Shown one piece after another: positions 23,110-35,520 of a stretch of DNA of 64,000 bases. A program made the translations under genes and the position numbers. The notes under the pieces are model-generated. The model was given only the letters and a program-made list of their open reading frames with translations, had not been told where the DNA came from and ran no database searches. The DNA is from Plantago ovata (Eukaryota; Streptophyta; Magnoliopsida; Lamiales; Plantaginaceae), in the NCBI GenBank assembly GCA_028274465.1, contig CM051455.1, positions 108,560,942-108,624,941 on the forward strand. The letters run 5' to 3'. Position 1 is the stretch's first letter, and each line of letters begins with the position of its first letter.

Positions 23110-26100
23110 TTGCTCTTGATTGTGCAGACTGCAGCCACGGAGACAAACGATGCAATCTGGCACTTTGATAGTGGTTGTGGAAAGCACATGACGGGCAACA
23201 AGAATAACCTTATAAACTATAGACGGTGGTCTAAAGGTCCAACAATAAGGTTTGCTGGTGGAGGCTCCGGACCTACAAAAGGCTATGGTGATGTGAAGTT
23301 GGGATGTATAACCATTTCTGGAGTTCTTTATGTCAAAAATCTTAAGTTTAACCTTTTCAGCATGAGTCAATTTGCTGACAAAGGATACTTCATCGAAATT
23401 AAATGTGATGAATGTAAACTTGTAGATTTTGAGACTAAAAAGGTTATAATGATTGCAAGAAGATCAGGAGGATTGTACACCGTTGATTGGTCTTCAGCAA
23501 ACGTTGAAAAATGCCTTGTCTCAGATCATGATTGCCTTGCTGAAAAAGCATGGTTATGGCATAAACGAACAAGTCATCTAAACTTCAAGACGCTGAATAA
23601 GCTGTCTAAAAAGGCACTTGTAGTTGGATTACCTAGGGTTACTTTTAAGAAGGATGGTGTTTGCAATGCATGTCAGCAAGGGAAGCAAACCAAATCTTCT
23701 TTTAAGAACAAGGCAGTACCGTCAACTACAAAACCTTTACAACTCTTGCACATGGACTTGTTTGAATCTTCTTCAACAAGCTATGCTGGTAAGAAGTATG
23801 GTCTAGTCGTGGTAGATGACTATTCAAGATTCACTTGGGTAGTATTCATCAAGCACAAATCTGAAACAAAGACTGAAATACCTAACTTGCTGAATAAGCT
23901 TGAAGTCATGAAAAATGACAAGGTAAGAGTCATAAGGACAGACCATGGTACTGAGTTTGTAAACCAGTACATAACTGAATATTGTACCTCCAAAGGTATT
24001 CAACATCAGTTATCCTCAGTAAGGACACCACAGCAAAATGGTGTTGCTGAACGGAAAAATCGTACCCTGAAAGAAGCCGCAAGAACAATGCTTGCTGACA
24101 CTGAGATAAGTGAGGCTTACTGGGTTGAAGCGATTAATACCGCCTGCTATACTCAGAATAGATGTTTGATTACTAAGGAATACAACAAAACTCCTTATGA
24201 ATTGTTTGTTGGAAGACCTCCCAACATCACTCATCTAAGAGTATTTGGCTGTAAGTGTTTCGTTCTTAACAATGGTAGAGAATACCTAAGAACATTTCAA
24301 CCAAAGGCAGACGAAGCGATATTTCTTGGCTACTCCTTGCATAGTAAAGCTTACAGAATTTACAACAAAAAGGCACAAAAGATTGAAGAATCTGTGCATG
24401 TTGTATTCTACGAAAAGACACAAGGTATGCCTGCTGAAGAAGAAATATCGGAATGTATGAAAAAGCTAATCATACATGAGCAAAGAACTGAATCTGATGC
24501 TAGGCAAATCAAGTCAATTGAACTAAATGATGATTCTGACAATGATTCTCCTCCCCCGAGTCATGACAAGATAAATATAGTTCACGACAAGGAATTTCCA
24601 GCAAAAGATGCGGTTGCTCCGGAAGTTGCTGAAATTACGCAATCTCCAGTGCCTGCTGATGAAATATCTCAACCCAGCAATGCTGAGAAAGCAGTTGCTG
24701 ACGATCAAATCTCAGCAGAGACACAAATTCCCAGTTGTACTGAACAAGTACATACTGAAGAGTCACATGCTGATGAGCAAACATATCTTGATCCAACAAA
24801 CAGGAAACCTGTTAATAAATGGATTAGAGATCATCCCTCTACGGATATGATTGGCGATATTAATAAACGCCAAGTGACTAGATCCAAAGCTACTCAAGGA
24901 CTTGCTGAAGAAGCAACTGTCGTAGAAGTAGAATCTTTATTCTCTTGCTTTGTTCAGAAATTGAACCTAAACCATAGAAGAAGCTTTGAAGCATTCTGAA
25001 TGGATAAAGGCAATGCAAGAAGAATTGGATCAATTTGAAAGAAACAAAGTCTGGAAACTTGTGCCACTTGCTGAAAATAAGAAAGCTATTGGTACAAAGT
25101 GGGTGTTCAGAAACAAGCTGAGCGAGTCTGGTGAAGTAACAAGAAACAAAGCACGCTTAGTTGCTCAAGGTTACTGTCAGACTGAAGGATTGGACTATGA
25201 TGAGTCTTACGCTCCAGTTGCAAGATTGGATGCAATTAGGCTTTTCTTGGCCTTTGCTGCTCACAATGACTTCATTGTTTACCAAATGGATGTTAAGAGT
25301 GCATTCTTAAATGGTGAACTTGCTGAAGAAGTCTACCTAGAACAACCCCCCCGGCTTTGAACTTCCCTCAGAAACCAAGATGGTATATAAGCTTCAGAAA
25401 GTTGTATATGGTCTAAAGCAAGCACCAAGAGCATGGTATGATACCTTAGCTAAGTTCTTGCTGGAAAATGGTTTCAAGAAAGGTGAAGTTGACAAAACTC
25501 TTTTTACCATGAACCATGATGGTAAATTAATCTTAGTTCAAATTTATGTGGATGACATAATTTTTGGATCTAAGGACAAGCAACTTTGTGAGGATTTTGC
25601 CAAACTCATGACAAATAAGTTTGAAATGAGTATGATGGGAAAATTGAATTATTTCCTAGGGTTGCAAGTCAAGCAACTCAAAGATGGAATATTCATAAAT
25701 CAAGCAAAGTATGCGAAAGAAATGCTCATATTAGGATCAAAGAGGATGAAAAACCTGAAAAGATCCCTATGAGTGTTGGTACCAAATTGGGCTATACTAA
25801 AGAGGACAAAAGTGTTGAAGAACACAAGTATAGGAAGCTCATTGGTTCCTTGTTGTATTTAACAGCAAGTAGACCTGACATTCAGTATGCTGTTTGTGTG
25901 TGTGCAAGATTCCAATCGGATCCAAAAGAATCACACTACAAAAAGGCAATTAAAATACTGAAATATGTTAAAGGTACAGTCAATGTTGGATTATGGTATC
26001 CAAAAGATTCTGGACTTGAATTGGTTGGCTATTCTGATGCTGATCATGGTGGATCAACTCTTGATAGAAAAAGTACCTCTGGAACTTGTCAGTTTTTGGG

Positions 26101-26490
26101 TACTAGATTAATATCATGGTTCAGCAAGAAGCAAACGTGTGTCGCCAATTCATCTACAGAATCTGAATACATTGCAGCTGGATGTTGCACAGCTCAAATC
26201 CTATGGATTCAGCAACAATTAAGAGATTATGGTATTTCTGCAAAGAAAACACCAATCTTTGTGATAATACAAGTGCTATTGCAATTACGCAAAATCCTAA
26301 GTTTCACTCTAGGACCAAGCACATTGATATTAGACATCATTTCATTAGAGACCATGTGGAAAAAGGTGATATTGAGGTTGTAAAAGTAGGTACTGAAGAT
26401 CAGCTTGCTGACATCTTTACCAAGCCCCTACCGGATAATAGGTTCGCAATGTTAAGGTATAACCTTGGATTGATTGAACTACCTCAATAA
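23110..26490 (+). pseudogene. pol: copia-2 pol, copy A (four frameshifts)
   Basis: Protease FDSGCGKHMTG has its Asp at 23167-23169. Integrase has the WLWHKRTSHL zinc region and a core with VVVDDYSRFTW, RTDHGTEF and NGVAERKNRTLK. RT has YVDD at 25545-25556. RNase H follows with SDADHGGSTLDRK and ADIFTKPLP. Frame breaks relative to copy B or copia-1 are a missing T near 24951, an extra C near 25350, a 4-base loss near 25733 shared with copy B, and a missing T near 26262. The first, second and fourth sit in homopolymers and may be sequencing errors. The third is real in the sense that both copies carry it. Upstream of 23110 the pol frame has a stop at 23098-23100. Confidence 0.9.
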
Positions 26491-26508
26491 ATGATACACT
26501 TGGCAGAA

Positions 26509-26872
26509 TGCTGAAACAGGTATTCAGCAAGCCAAAGTATTCATGTCCAAAAGACCAAGTCACTGATTTCTTCTAAGAAATGATAAGTCACAACATGATT
26601 GCTGAAACAGGCATTCAACAAGTAATTCCTTCAAAACAGGTATTTGTTAGGAAACTTGATCACTTGCTGAGACAGGAACTCAGTAAGTGAAAGAACTTAA
26701 GGATTGCTGAGACGGGTACTTAGACAATCAAAAGATACTGAAACAGGTATTCAAGTATCAAAGGAATTTTCTGAAACGGGAATTCAGAAAAAGAGCAAAA
26801 TCTCATCTCTCAGATTTTACCAAAGGATGTCTCAATATGCAAAAAGAATTTACTGATACGGGAAATCAGAAA
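26509..26872 (+). other. Stem-loop array between pol and ORF2 (copy A)
   Basis: Seven stem-loops occur, with loops ACAGGTA, ACAGGCA, ACAGGAA, ACGGGTA, ACAGGTA, ACGGGAA and ACGGGAA. The best stems are 26663-26671 with 26679-26687 (9 bp, one G-U), 26702-26711 with 26719-26729 (10 bp, one bulge), 26734-26742 with 26750-26759 (9 bp, one bulge) and 26767-26775 with 26783-26791 (9 bp). No long reading frame covers the array in this copy. The role is unknown; an RNA element for packaging, dimerisation, translation or processing is conceivable. Confidence 0.75.
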
Positions 26873-27394
26873 TATCTTCTAAATTAGAAAATATGAGATA
26901 TCTAAGTAAGGGGGAACTTTCAGCAAGTAGCTAGATTGTTAATTCAAACTCGCTGAAAAGATTCTTGTCTATTTCAGCAAGCAATCTATCCCTTATTACT
27001 CGGTAAAATCAATTTGTGACGTTAAGCTGGCACAGATAAACTCGCAATAAATCATGACATGAAATTCAATCGTGGCCATTGATTAAAAGGAGTTATTAAT
27101 CTAACGGCTAACAAAACAAAGAGAGAGAGTGCTCTGACGGTTTTAGTTAGTGGGCCACTACGCATTCAATGCAAAGGCTCCACTATCTCCAGTGTTCTCT
27201 TTTTACCCTTGCTGAGAACTCAAATCGATTGAGTTTCTCACACACCAGAGACACTATATAAAGAAGGAGTTAGAGAAATGACAAAATTCTTTAACTCACA
27301 TTTCCTTCTCTGCAATTTCTAGCCTGAAACTACTGTACCTCCGATCAAAAAGCAAACTATCTTTTTCGTACAATTTCTTGCTCTATATAAAGAA
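26873..27394 (+). promoter_or_regulatory. Spacer and candidate internal promoter before ORF2 (copy A)
   Basis: There is no gene here. The spacer has a G-rich AAGGGGGAACT near 26908 and an almost perfect palindrome centred on ATCGAT at 27214-27239. CTATATAAAG follows at 27254-27263, and another CTATATAAAG immediately precedes the ORF2 ATG (27395). The arrangement suggests a separate start of transcription for ORF2; this is inference. Confidence 0.5.
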
Positions 27395-28141
27395 ATGGCT
27401 CCCAAGAGACAGTCATCTAAGTCCTCAAAATCGTCAAAGGTTGATAGTGCTGAAACAGCATTGCTCCGGTGACTGCTCCGGTGACTTCTCTGACCCAAAA
27501 CACACGAAAGTTGTGTTGAAAAACGACCGAATCACTGAAAAACCTATGCCTCCGTCATATCTTGACACTGCAAAGTGTGAGATGTTGATGCAATGGGGAG
27601 GATTTGCAAAAGAAAAGTACATTAGGTACTTTTATGAACAAGAACTTGATGACCAAAATGAAGAGGCGCTTGAGTTCATCAAGCAGCAAGGCCTCATGAA
27701 CTTTATCTCTGCTCGCACTAAGCAAGTGAGCATGATTGATACTATGGAGTTCTACAACAATGCAGAAATCCAGTCCCTTACAGACAGTAATGGAGTCACT
27801 GAAAAAGTGATCCTTACTTATGTTCAGAACACGCAAATCGTCCTGAAATGGACTGATTTAGCGGAGATTTTTCAGATTCCAACCAATGGAACTGAAGACG
27901 ACGTCACTGCCACTGACGAAGAAATTGAAGCTTTCTACAGTGACGTCAGAAATGCAAAAATGAAGAAAGGCGAGATAGCTCCGTGACTTGGACAAAGCAC
28001 GTTAAGAGAAAGCATCTCTGTCCTTCACTTGGTCTAGTAGCTCTGCTACTGATTAAAGTTCTTGACTCCCAAGTCGGAGGAATTGACCAAGTAGGCCTGA
28101 GAAGATGGCCATTGCTGATGCATATCCATGGAGAATAAATC
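27395..28141 (+). pseudogene. copia-2 ORF2, copy A, cut by the N run
   Basis: This is the first quarter of ORF2, aligned with 39223-39971. Single-base losses occur near 27450, 27503 and 27982, and an extra G near 28130. All are in short runs and next to the N gap, so base errors at a contig end are a likely cause. It stops at the first N. Confidence 0.85.
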
Positions 28142-28241
28142 NNNNNNNNNNNNNNNNNNNNNNNNNNNNNNNNNNNNNNNNNNNNNNNNNNNNNNNNNNN
28201 NNNNNNNNNNNNNNNNNNNNNNNNNNNNNNNNNNNNNNNNN
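28142..28241. other. Run of exactly 100 N (assembly gap)
   Basis: A round length of 100 usually marks a scaffold gap of unknown true size. The missing part should contain the rest of ORF2 copy A and the first two fifths of the middle LTR. Confidence 0.95.
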
Positions 28242-28242
28242 C

Positions 28243-29232
28243 CTGAAAGTACAAAAGCAAGATAGTGACATGTTAAGGAACAAACGCCTTAGATTTGAAA
28301 TTCAAACGGCTCCTTACTGCACTATAAATAAAGGTCATCCGGCAAAGAGTTTGAAGTGTGTCAACAAACGTGATCAAACTCTCACTCTTGTGCTTAAAAC
28401 TCACAACCTTCAAACACTCTTACTGCCATTGATCCGTTCCAAGACTTAAAGCTTGAAAAAGCTACTTGTGAAGAAGTAGAACAAACTCGCTAAGAAATTA
28501 GTTAAGTGTTCTTTCTTTCGAACAAGAACAAGTCTTGACACCAGAAACAATCAAACTTGTTTACTGCAAAGTATTCCAAGTTGTGTTCTTAGATTACTTG
28601 TTGTAACTGAATAAGTTATAATTAAGTTATCTCACCCCAAAACTCTCTAACTGAAAATACACCCTTTCAGGCGTGATATTCAGGGGGAACTTAATCGAGC
28701 ATAGTTTTGCTGATTAAAAGTACCAAGTTTGGTGGAGAACAAGGTTGAGTTCTCTAGTTTAGGTTGGAGACAAAGCAAGTGTGCGCTTGGTTTCTGTTGA
28801 ATCGCTTTAGATAGGAGATTGTAAGGAACCTCAATCATATCTTAGTGGATTCAGTCCTAGAAAGGACAAAGTGGATTAGTTGGGAGATTACGCCACTCTC
28901 AGATACCACTCTAAAAGCGTTTGTGTGATTTACTTACTGCATTTAGCTTTCAGCAATTATATCTGTTTGTACACAGTCACTCACATCACTTGCTGAAACT
29001 TTACTTGCTGAAAAGCACTTATTGTTTCAAAGACTTCCGCTCTCTGATTTTAAGTATCAGCAAACCAAGCTACTGTAAAGTAACTTACGCTTGCTGAGAA
29101 AGTTAAGTATCAGCAAACTCATTACTGAAAAGTAATAAGTACTTGCTGAGAAAGTTTTAAACGACAAAAGTTTGAAAAGACTATTCACCCCCCCCCCCTC
29201 TAGTCTTTTCTTGTTGTTTAAAGGGACCAACA
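28243..29232 (+). repeat. copia-2 middle LTR, 3' portion
   Basis: It aligns with 19577-20570 of the 5' LTR and ends in the same GGGACCAACA. It carries more single-base losses than the outer LTRs. It is followed by a primer site at 29235-29246, so it serves as the 5' LTR of internal copy B. Confidence 0.9.
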
Positions 29233-29234
29233 AG

Positions 29235-29246
29235 TGGTATCAGAGC
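29235..29246 (+). other. Primer binding site, initiator-Met tRNA type (copy B)
   Basis: TGGTATCAGAGC lies two bases after the middle LTR end, identical to copy A. Confidence 0.9.
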
Positions 29247-29343
29247 AGGAGGTTCTTTAGCCTTCTGCACTGAACCTAGATCCCCTTAAGTGCTTTCCGT
29301 AAATCACTTTCACTTGATCAGTTTGTAGTGCTTTGCTGACAGG

Positions 29344-31751
29344 ATGTCTTTAGGAGATGCTCCCTTGCTGAAGCTGGAAAATTACGAGAAATGGCGAAAA
29401 CATGATGTACATCTTGAGGCCATTAGTGATGAGATGGTCACCGTCATTAATGATGGACCTATCAAGATCACCAAGGTTGAAAGGAGTTTCCCTCATAAAA
29501 CCACTGAAGCTGGAAAGGAAACCATCCAAGGCGAACCATCAGATACGGTTGTGCCAAAACCAAGAGAGGATGGACTTCTGACGAAGCTAAGAGATTCCGT
29601 CTTGATGGCCAAGCAAGAAATATCATCATCAGATCAACTCCGGATACCATACAGTGCAAACTGTGGGGTGCTAAGACTGCTAAGGAGGCTTGGAAAATGG
29701 TTCAAGATCTTTGTGCTGGATCTGACAAGACCAAGGAAAACAAACTTGAAGTACTTAAGCTAAAGTTTCAAAACTTTAAGCAAGGTGCTAACGAGTCACT
29801 GGAAGACTTGGACTTCAGATTCACAACTCTTGTTAGTGAAATGGCAGCGCTGGGTGTTGGAAATTTTATTCAGATTCTGAGAAAGTGAAAACTATCATCA
29901 GAAGTTTGAATCAAGAATGGATCCATACTCAGAATTTCTATTTAATCAAGGAATGCCTGACATTACACCAACTGAGTTGTTCTCTCATCTTGCTACTGTC
30001 AATTATGAGACAAAGCAAAGAGAAAATGTGTTTGCTGAAAAATCGCAAAACATTGCTCTTGCTGCAAAGCCGTCATCTTCTGAAAAGAAGAATGATAAAG
30101 AGCCTGCTGATGAAAATGCTTTAGTTGTAAAAACATGAAGAAATTCATCAGTAAGGAACTTGAAAGGCGAAAAGCAAAAGAGAAGCTGAAAAAGCATCTT
30201 GGTAACAACTACCATAAGTACAAGAATGATACTAGCTCGCTGAACAAGCAAGCTCAGCAAGCTACATCATCAGAAGAACCAGCAGTTGGAAATGATCTAT
30301 GTTTTTACTGCAAAAGCCTGGACACTTCAAAGCTAATTGCCCCTTGCTGAAAGGCAAATCTGCTGAAAAGAAGAAGAAGTTCAAAAGAGCTTTCATTGCT
30401 GAAGAAAAGAAGAAGCTTCAAGCAAAAATCGATGCATTGTGCATTGAGACAAGCTCCGAAGACAGTGAGGATGAAAGTTCAGACACCGACGATGAGGAAG
30501 CCACTCTAGACGTGGAGATTGGCAAAGAAGTGTGTGGAATAGCTATGGAAGCTTATCCAGATGTGTCGAACTACGAATTCTGCCTCATGGCGGTCAGGTA
30601 AATGATTCTACCTCTGACTCAGATTCAGAAAGTGAAGACGAGATTGACCTTGACAAGATTCAAGGAGAAATCGAAAGATTTGAGAAAACTCTCAGCAAAC
30701 AGCAAGAAAAACTTCAACTTGCTGAAACTCTGACCAAGCAAACTACTGAAAAGTACGTTTTGCTGAAGGAAGAGACAGAAGAAAAGGATGCTGAAATAAG
30801 GCGTCTTAAGAAGTTGATTGCTGAGGCTGCAGAGAAAAATTCTCAAATGGCATTAGAATAGAAGAGTATCAGTCCTCAATTCTAAAGTTACTTGCTGAAA
30901 TCCAAGAAATGAAAAGATGAAAATCAATTTCAAATCTATGTGGAAGCAAGTAATACGCTGACTGAACTAAACTCTTATTTGAGAGATCCATCTCAGAAAG
31001 AAGGTTTAGGAGCAACGTGTGAAGGTGATAACGTAGAAATCTTGAGAAAAGATAAATCACCTATCTCCTTTGTACGTGCTACTGATAGTAGTCACCAGTG
31101 ATCTATCAGTTTGGTCAAACTAAGGTTGCTGAAACATGCAATCAAGTACCTATGACCATAAAGCCCGCTGTTGCTACTCAAAGTAACAAGACTTTAAAAG
31201 GAAAACAGGTTGCTGTGAAGCAAACTGGAAAGAAAAAGAATGCCGTGAAGCATTCCGCCAAACAAGTTGCTGAAAAGCAAGTTGTTAAGTCTAAAGGCAA
31301 GATTACCAAAAGTAATCAGAAGTCCTTTGCTGACAAACCTGAATCAAGTAAGGTTGCTGATGCTAAAGCTCAGCATTCTCCAAAGAGTGGACTCGGTTTC
31401 AAAACCAAGCAAAGTCAACTCTTTCATGAGTATAAGCAAAGTCAGCAAAGATACTTCAAAGAGATGAAGAAAACCAAGCCTAAGAGTTCTGAAAAGACTC
31501 CCAATGCTAGGACTAGAAGGAACCTTGCTAGAAAAGAACTTACTGAAAAGTATGTTCAGCAAAAAGGTCAACAGAGCAAGACACCACATCAGAAAGTGGA
31601 TTTGACCAGCACGAGTCAAAAGTCTTTCAGCTCAAAACCTCCTAGTTCCTCAGCAAGTAGAAAACAAGTCAAAGTTGAAAAACTTCAGACTTGGGTTTCC
31701 ACTGGACGCATTCTTGAACATGTTAATGGACATCCATCATTGGATAATTAA
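29344..31751 (+). pseudogene. gag: copia-2 gag, copy B (many single-base losses)
   Basis: This is nearly identical to copy A but split into short frames by one-base losses. Examples are near 29399-29409, 29567, 29866, 29941, 30129, 30316, 30592, 30858, 30913, 30937 and 31092. From about 31100 onward it is uninterrupted to the same TAA before pol. Losses fall almost only within about 2.9 kb of the N gap, which points to uncorrected read errors rather than decay. The zinc-knuckle Cys/His residues are still recognisable across a frame break near 30316. Confidence 0.9.
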
Positions 31752-31756
31752 CTTGT

Positions 31757-34700
31757 TTGCTCTTGATTGTGCAGACTGCAGCCACGGAGACAAACGATGC
31801 AATCTGGCACTTTGATAGTGGTTGTGGAAAGCACATGACGGGCAACAAGAATAACCTTATAAACTATAGACGGTGGTCTAAAGGTCCAACAATAAGGTTT
31901 GCTGGTGGAGGCTCCGGATCTACAAAAGGCTATGGTGATGTGAAGTTGGGATGCATAACCATTTCTGGAGTTCTTTATGTCAAAAATCTTAAGTTTAACC
32001 TTTTCAGCATGAGTCAATTTGCTGACAAAGGATACTTCATCGAAATTAAAAGTGATGAATGTAAACTTGTAGATTTTGAGACTAAAAAGGTTATAATGAT
32101 TGCAAGAAGATCAGGAGGCTTGTACACCGTTGATTGGTCTTCAGCAAACGTTGAAAAATGCCTTGTCTCAGATCATGATTGCCTTGCTGAAAAAGCATGG
32201 TTATGGCATAAACGAACAAGTCATCTAAACTTCAAGACGCTGAATAAGCTGTCTAAAAAGGCACTTGTAGTTGGATTACCTAGGGTTACTTTTAAGAAGG
32301 ATGGTGTTTGCAATGCATGTCAGCAAGGAAAGCAAACCAAATCTTCTTTCAAGAACAAGGCAGTACCGTCAACTACAAAACCTTTACAACTCTTGCACAT
32401 GGACTTGTTTGAATCTTCTTCAACAAGCTATGCTGGTAAGAAGTATGGTCTAGTCGTGGTAGATGACTATTCAAGATTCACTTGGGTAGTATTCATCAAG
32501 CACAAATCTGAAACAAAGACTGAAATACCTAACTTGCTGAATAAGCTTGAAGTCATGAAAAATGACAAGGTAAGAGTCATAAGGACAGACCATGGTACTG
32601 AGTTTGTAAACCAGTACATAACTGAATATTGTACCTCCAAAGGTATTCAACATCAGTTATCCTCAGTAAGGACACCACAGCAAAATGGTGTTGCTGAACG
32701 GAAAAATCGTACCCTGAAAGAAGCCGCAAGAACAATGCTTGCTGACACTGAGATAAGTGAGGCTTACTGGGTTGAAGCGATTAATACCGCCTGCTATACT
32801 CAGAATAGATGTTTGATTACTAAGGAATACAACAAAACTCCTTATGAATTGTTTGTTGGAAGACCTCCCAACATCACTCATCTAAGAGTATTTGGCTGTA
32901 AGTGTTTCGTTCTTAACAATGGTAGAGAATACCTAAGAACATTTCAACCAAAGGCAGACGAAGCGATATTTCTTGGCTACTCCTTGCATAGTAAAGCTTA
33001 CAGAATTTACAACAAAAAGGCACAAAAGATTGAAGAATCTGTGCATGTTGTATTCTACGAAAGACACAAGGTATGCCTGCTGAAGAAGAAATATCGGAAT
33101 GTATGAAAAAGCTAATCATACATGAGCAAAGAACTGAATCTGATGCTAGGCAAATCAAGTCAATTGAACTAAATGATGATTCTGACAATGATTCTCCTCC
33201 CCCGAGTCATGACAAGATAAATATAGTTCACGACAAGGAATTTCCAGCAAAAGATGCGGTTGCTCCGGAAGTTGCTGAAATTACGCAATCTCCAGTGCCT
33301 GCTGATGAAATATCTCAACCCAGCAATGCTGAGAAAGCAGTTGCTGACGATCAAATCTCAGCAGAGACACAAATTCCCAGTTGTACTGAACAAGTACATA
33401 CTGAAGAGTCACATGCTGATGAGCAAACATATCTTGATCCAACAAACAGGAAACCTGTTAATAAATGGATTAGAGATCATCCCTCTACGGATATGATTGG
33501 CGATATTAATAAACGCCAAGTGACTAGATCCAAAGCTACTCAAGGACTTGCTGAAGAAGCAACTGTCGTAGAAGTAGAATCTTTATTCTCTTGCTTTGTT
33601 TCAGAAATTGAACCTAAAACCATAGAAGAAGCTTTGAAGCATTCTGAATGGATAAAGGCAATGCAAGAAGAATTGGATCAATTTGAAAGAAACAAAGTCT
33701 GGAAACTTGTGCCACTTGCTGAAAATAAGAAAGCTATTGGTACAAAGTGGGTGTTCAGAAACAAGCTGAGCGAGTCTGGTGAAGTAACAAGAAACAAAGC
33801 ACGCTTAGTTGCTCAAGGTTACTGTCAGACTGAAGGATTGGACTATGATGAGTCTTACGCTCCAGTTGCAAGATTGGATGCAATTAGGCTTTTCTTGGCC
33901 TTTGCTGCTCACAATGACTTCATTGTTTACCAAATGGATGTTAAGAGTGCATTCTTAAATGGTGAACTTGCTGAAGAAGTCTACCTAGAACAACCCCCCG
34001 GCTTTGAACTTCCCTCAGAAACCAAGATGGTATATAAGCTTCAGAAAGTTGTATATGGTCTAAAGCAAGCACCAAGAGCATGGTATGATACCTTAGCTAA
34101 GTTCTTGCTGGAAAATGGTTTCAAGAAAGGTGAAGTTGACAAAACTCTTTTTACCATGAACCATGATGGTAAATTAATCTTAGTTCAAATTTATGTGGAT
34201 GACATAATTTTTGGATCTAAGGACAAGCAACTTTGTGAGGATTTTGCCAAACTCATGACAAATAAGTTTGAAATGAGTATGATGGGAAAATTGAATTATT
34301 TCCTAGGGTTGCAAGTCAAGCAACTCAAAGATGGAATATTCATAAATCAAGCAAAGTATGCGAAAGAAATGCTCATATTAGGATCAAAGAGGATGAAAAA
34401 CCTGAAAAGATCCCTATGAGTGTTGGTACCAAATTGGGCTATACTAAAGAGGACAAAAGTGTTGAAGAACACAAGTATAGGAAGCTCATTGGTTCCTTGT
34501 TGTATTTAACAGCAAGTAGACCTGACATTCAGTATGCTGTTTGTGTGTGTGCAAGATTCCAATCGGATCCAAAAGAATCACACTACAAAAAGGCAATTAA
34601 AATACTGAAATATGTTAAAGGTACAGTCAATGTTGGATTATGGTATCCAAAAGATTCTGGACTTGAATTGGTTGGCTATTCTGATGCTGATCATGGTGGA

Positions 34701-35138
34701 TCAACTCTTGATAGAAAAAGTACCTCTGGAACTTGTCAGTTTTTGGGTACTAGATTAATATCATGGTTCAGCAAGAAGCAAACGTGTGTCGCCAATTCAT
34801 CTACAGAATCTGAATACATTGCAGCTGGATGTTGCACAGCTCAAATCCTATGGATTCAGCAACAATTAAGAGATTATGGTATTTCTGCAAAGAAAACACC
34901 AATCTTTTGTGATAATACAAGTGCTATTGCAATTACGCAAAATCCTAAGTTTCACTCTAGGACCAAGCACATTGATATTAGACATCATTTCATTAGAGAC
35001 CATGTGGAAAAAGGTGATATTGAGGTTGTAAAAGTAGGTACTGAAGATCAGCTTGCTGACATCTTTACCAAGCCCCTACCGGATAATAGGTTCGCAATGT
35101 TAAGGTATAACCTTGGATTGATTGAACTACCTCAATAA
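31757..35138 (+). pseudogene. pol: copia-2 pol, copy B (two frameshifts)
   Basis: Protease, integrase, RT (YVDD at 34192-34203) and RNase H are all present. The copy is cleaner than A. One A is missing near 33062 (between integrase and RT), and the 4-base loss near 34380 separates RT from RNase H exactly as in copy A. The second half of RT and the whole RNase H are otherwise open, ending at TAA 35136-35138. Because both copies share the RT/RNase H break, the parent element already carried it, or the copies are one locus assembled twice. Confidence 0.9.
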
Positions 35139-35156
35139 ATGATACACTTGGCAGAA

Positions 35157-35520
35157 TGCTGAAACAGGTATTCAGCAAGCCAAAGTATTCATGTCCAAAA
35201 GACCAAGTCACTGATTTCTTCTAAGAAATGATAAGTCACAACATGATTGCTGAAACAGGCATTCAACAAGTAATTCCTTCAAAACAGGTATTTGTTAGGA
35301 AACTTGATCACTTGCTGAGACAGGAACTCAGTAAGTGAAAGAACTTAAGGATTGCTGAGACGGGTACTTAGACAATCAAAAGATACTGAAACAGGTATTC
35401 AAGTATCAAAGGAATTTTCTGAAACGGGAATTCAGAAAAAGAGCAAAATCTCATCTCTCAGATTTTACCAAAGGATGTCTCAATATGCAAAAAGAATTTA
35501 CTGATACGGGAAATCAGAAA
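35157..35520 (+). other. Stem-loop array between pol and ORF2 (copy B)
   Basis: This is the same seven-unit array as 26509-26872, apparently unchanged, offset by 8,648 bases. Confidence 0.75.

Noticed and set aside
28105..28449. Frames crossing the N run on both strands
   Set aside because: They contain the unknown 100 bases and have no meaning.
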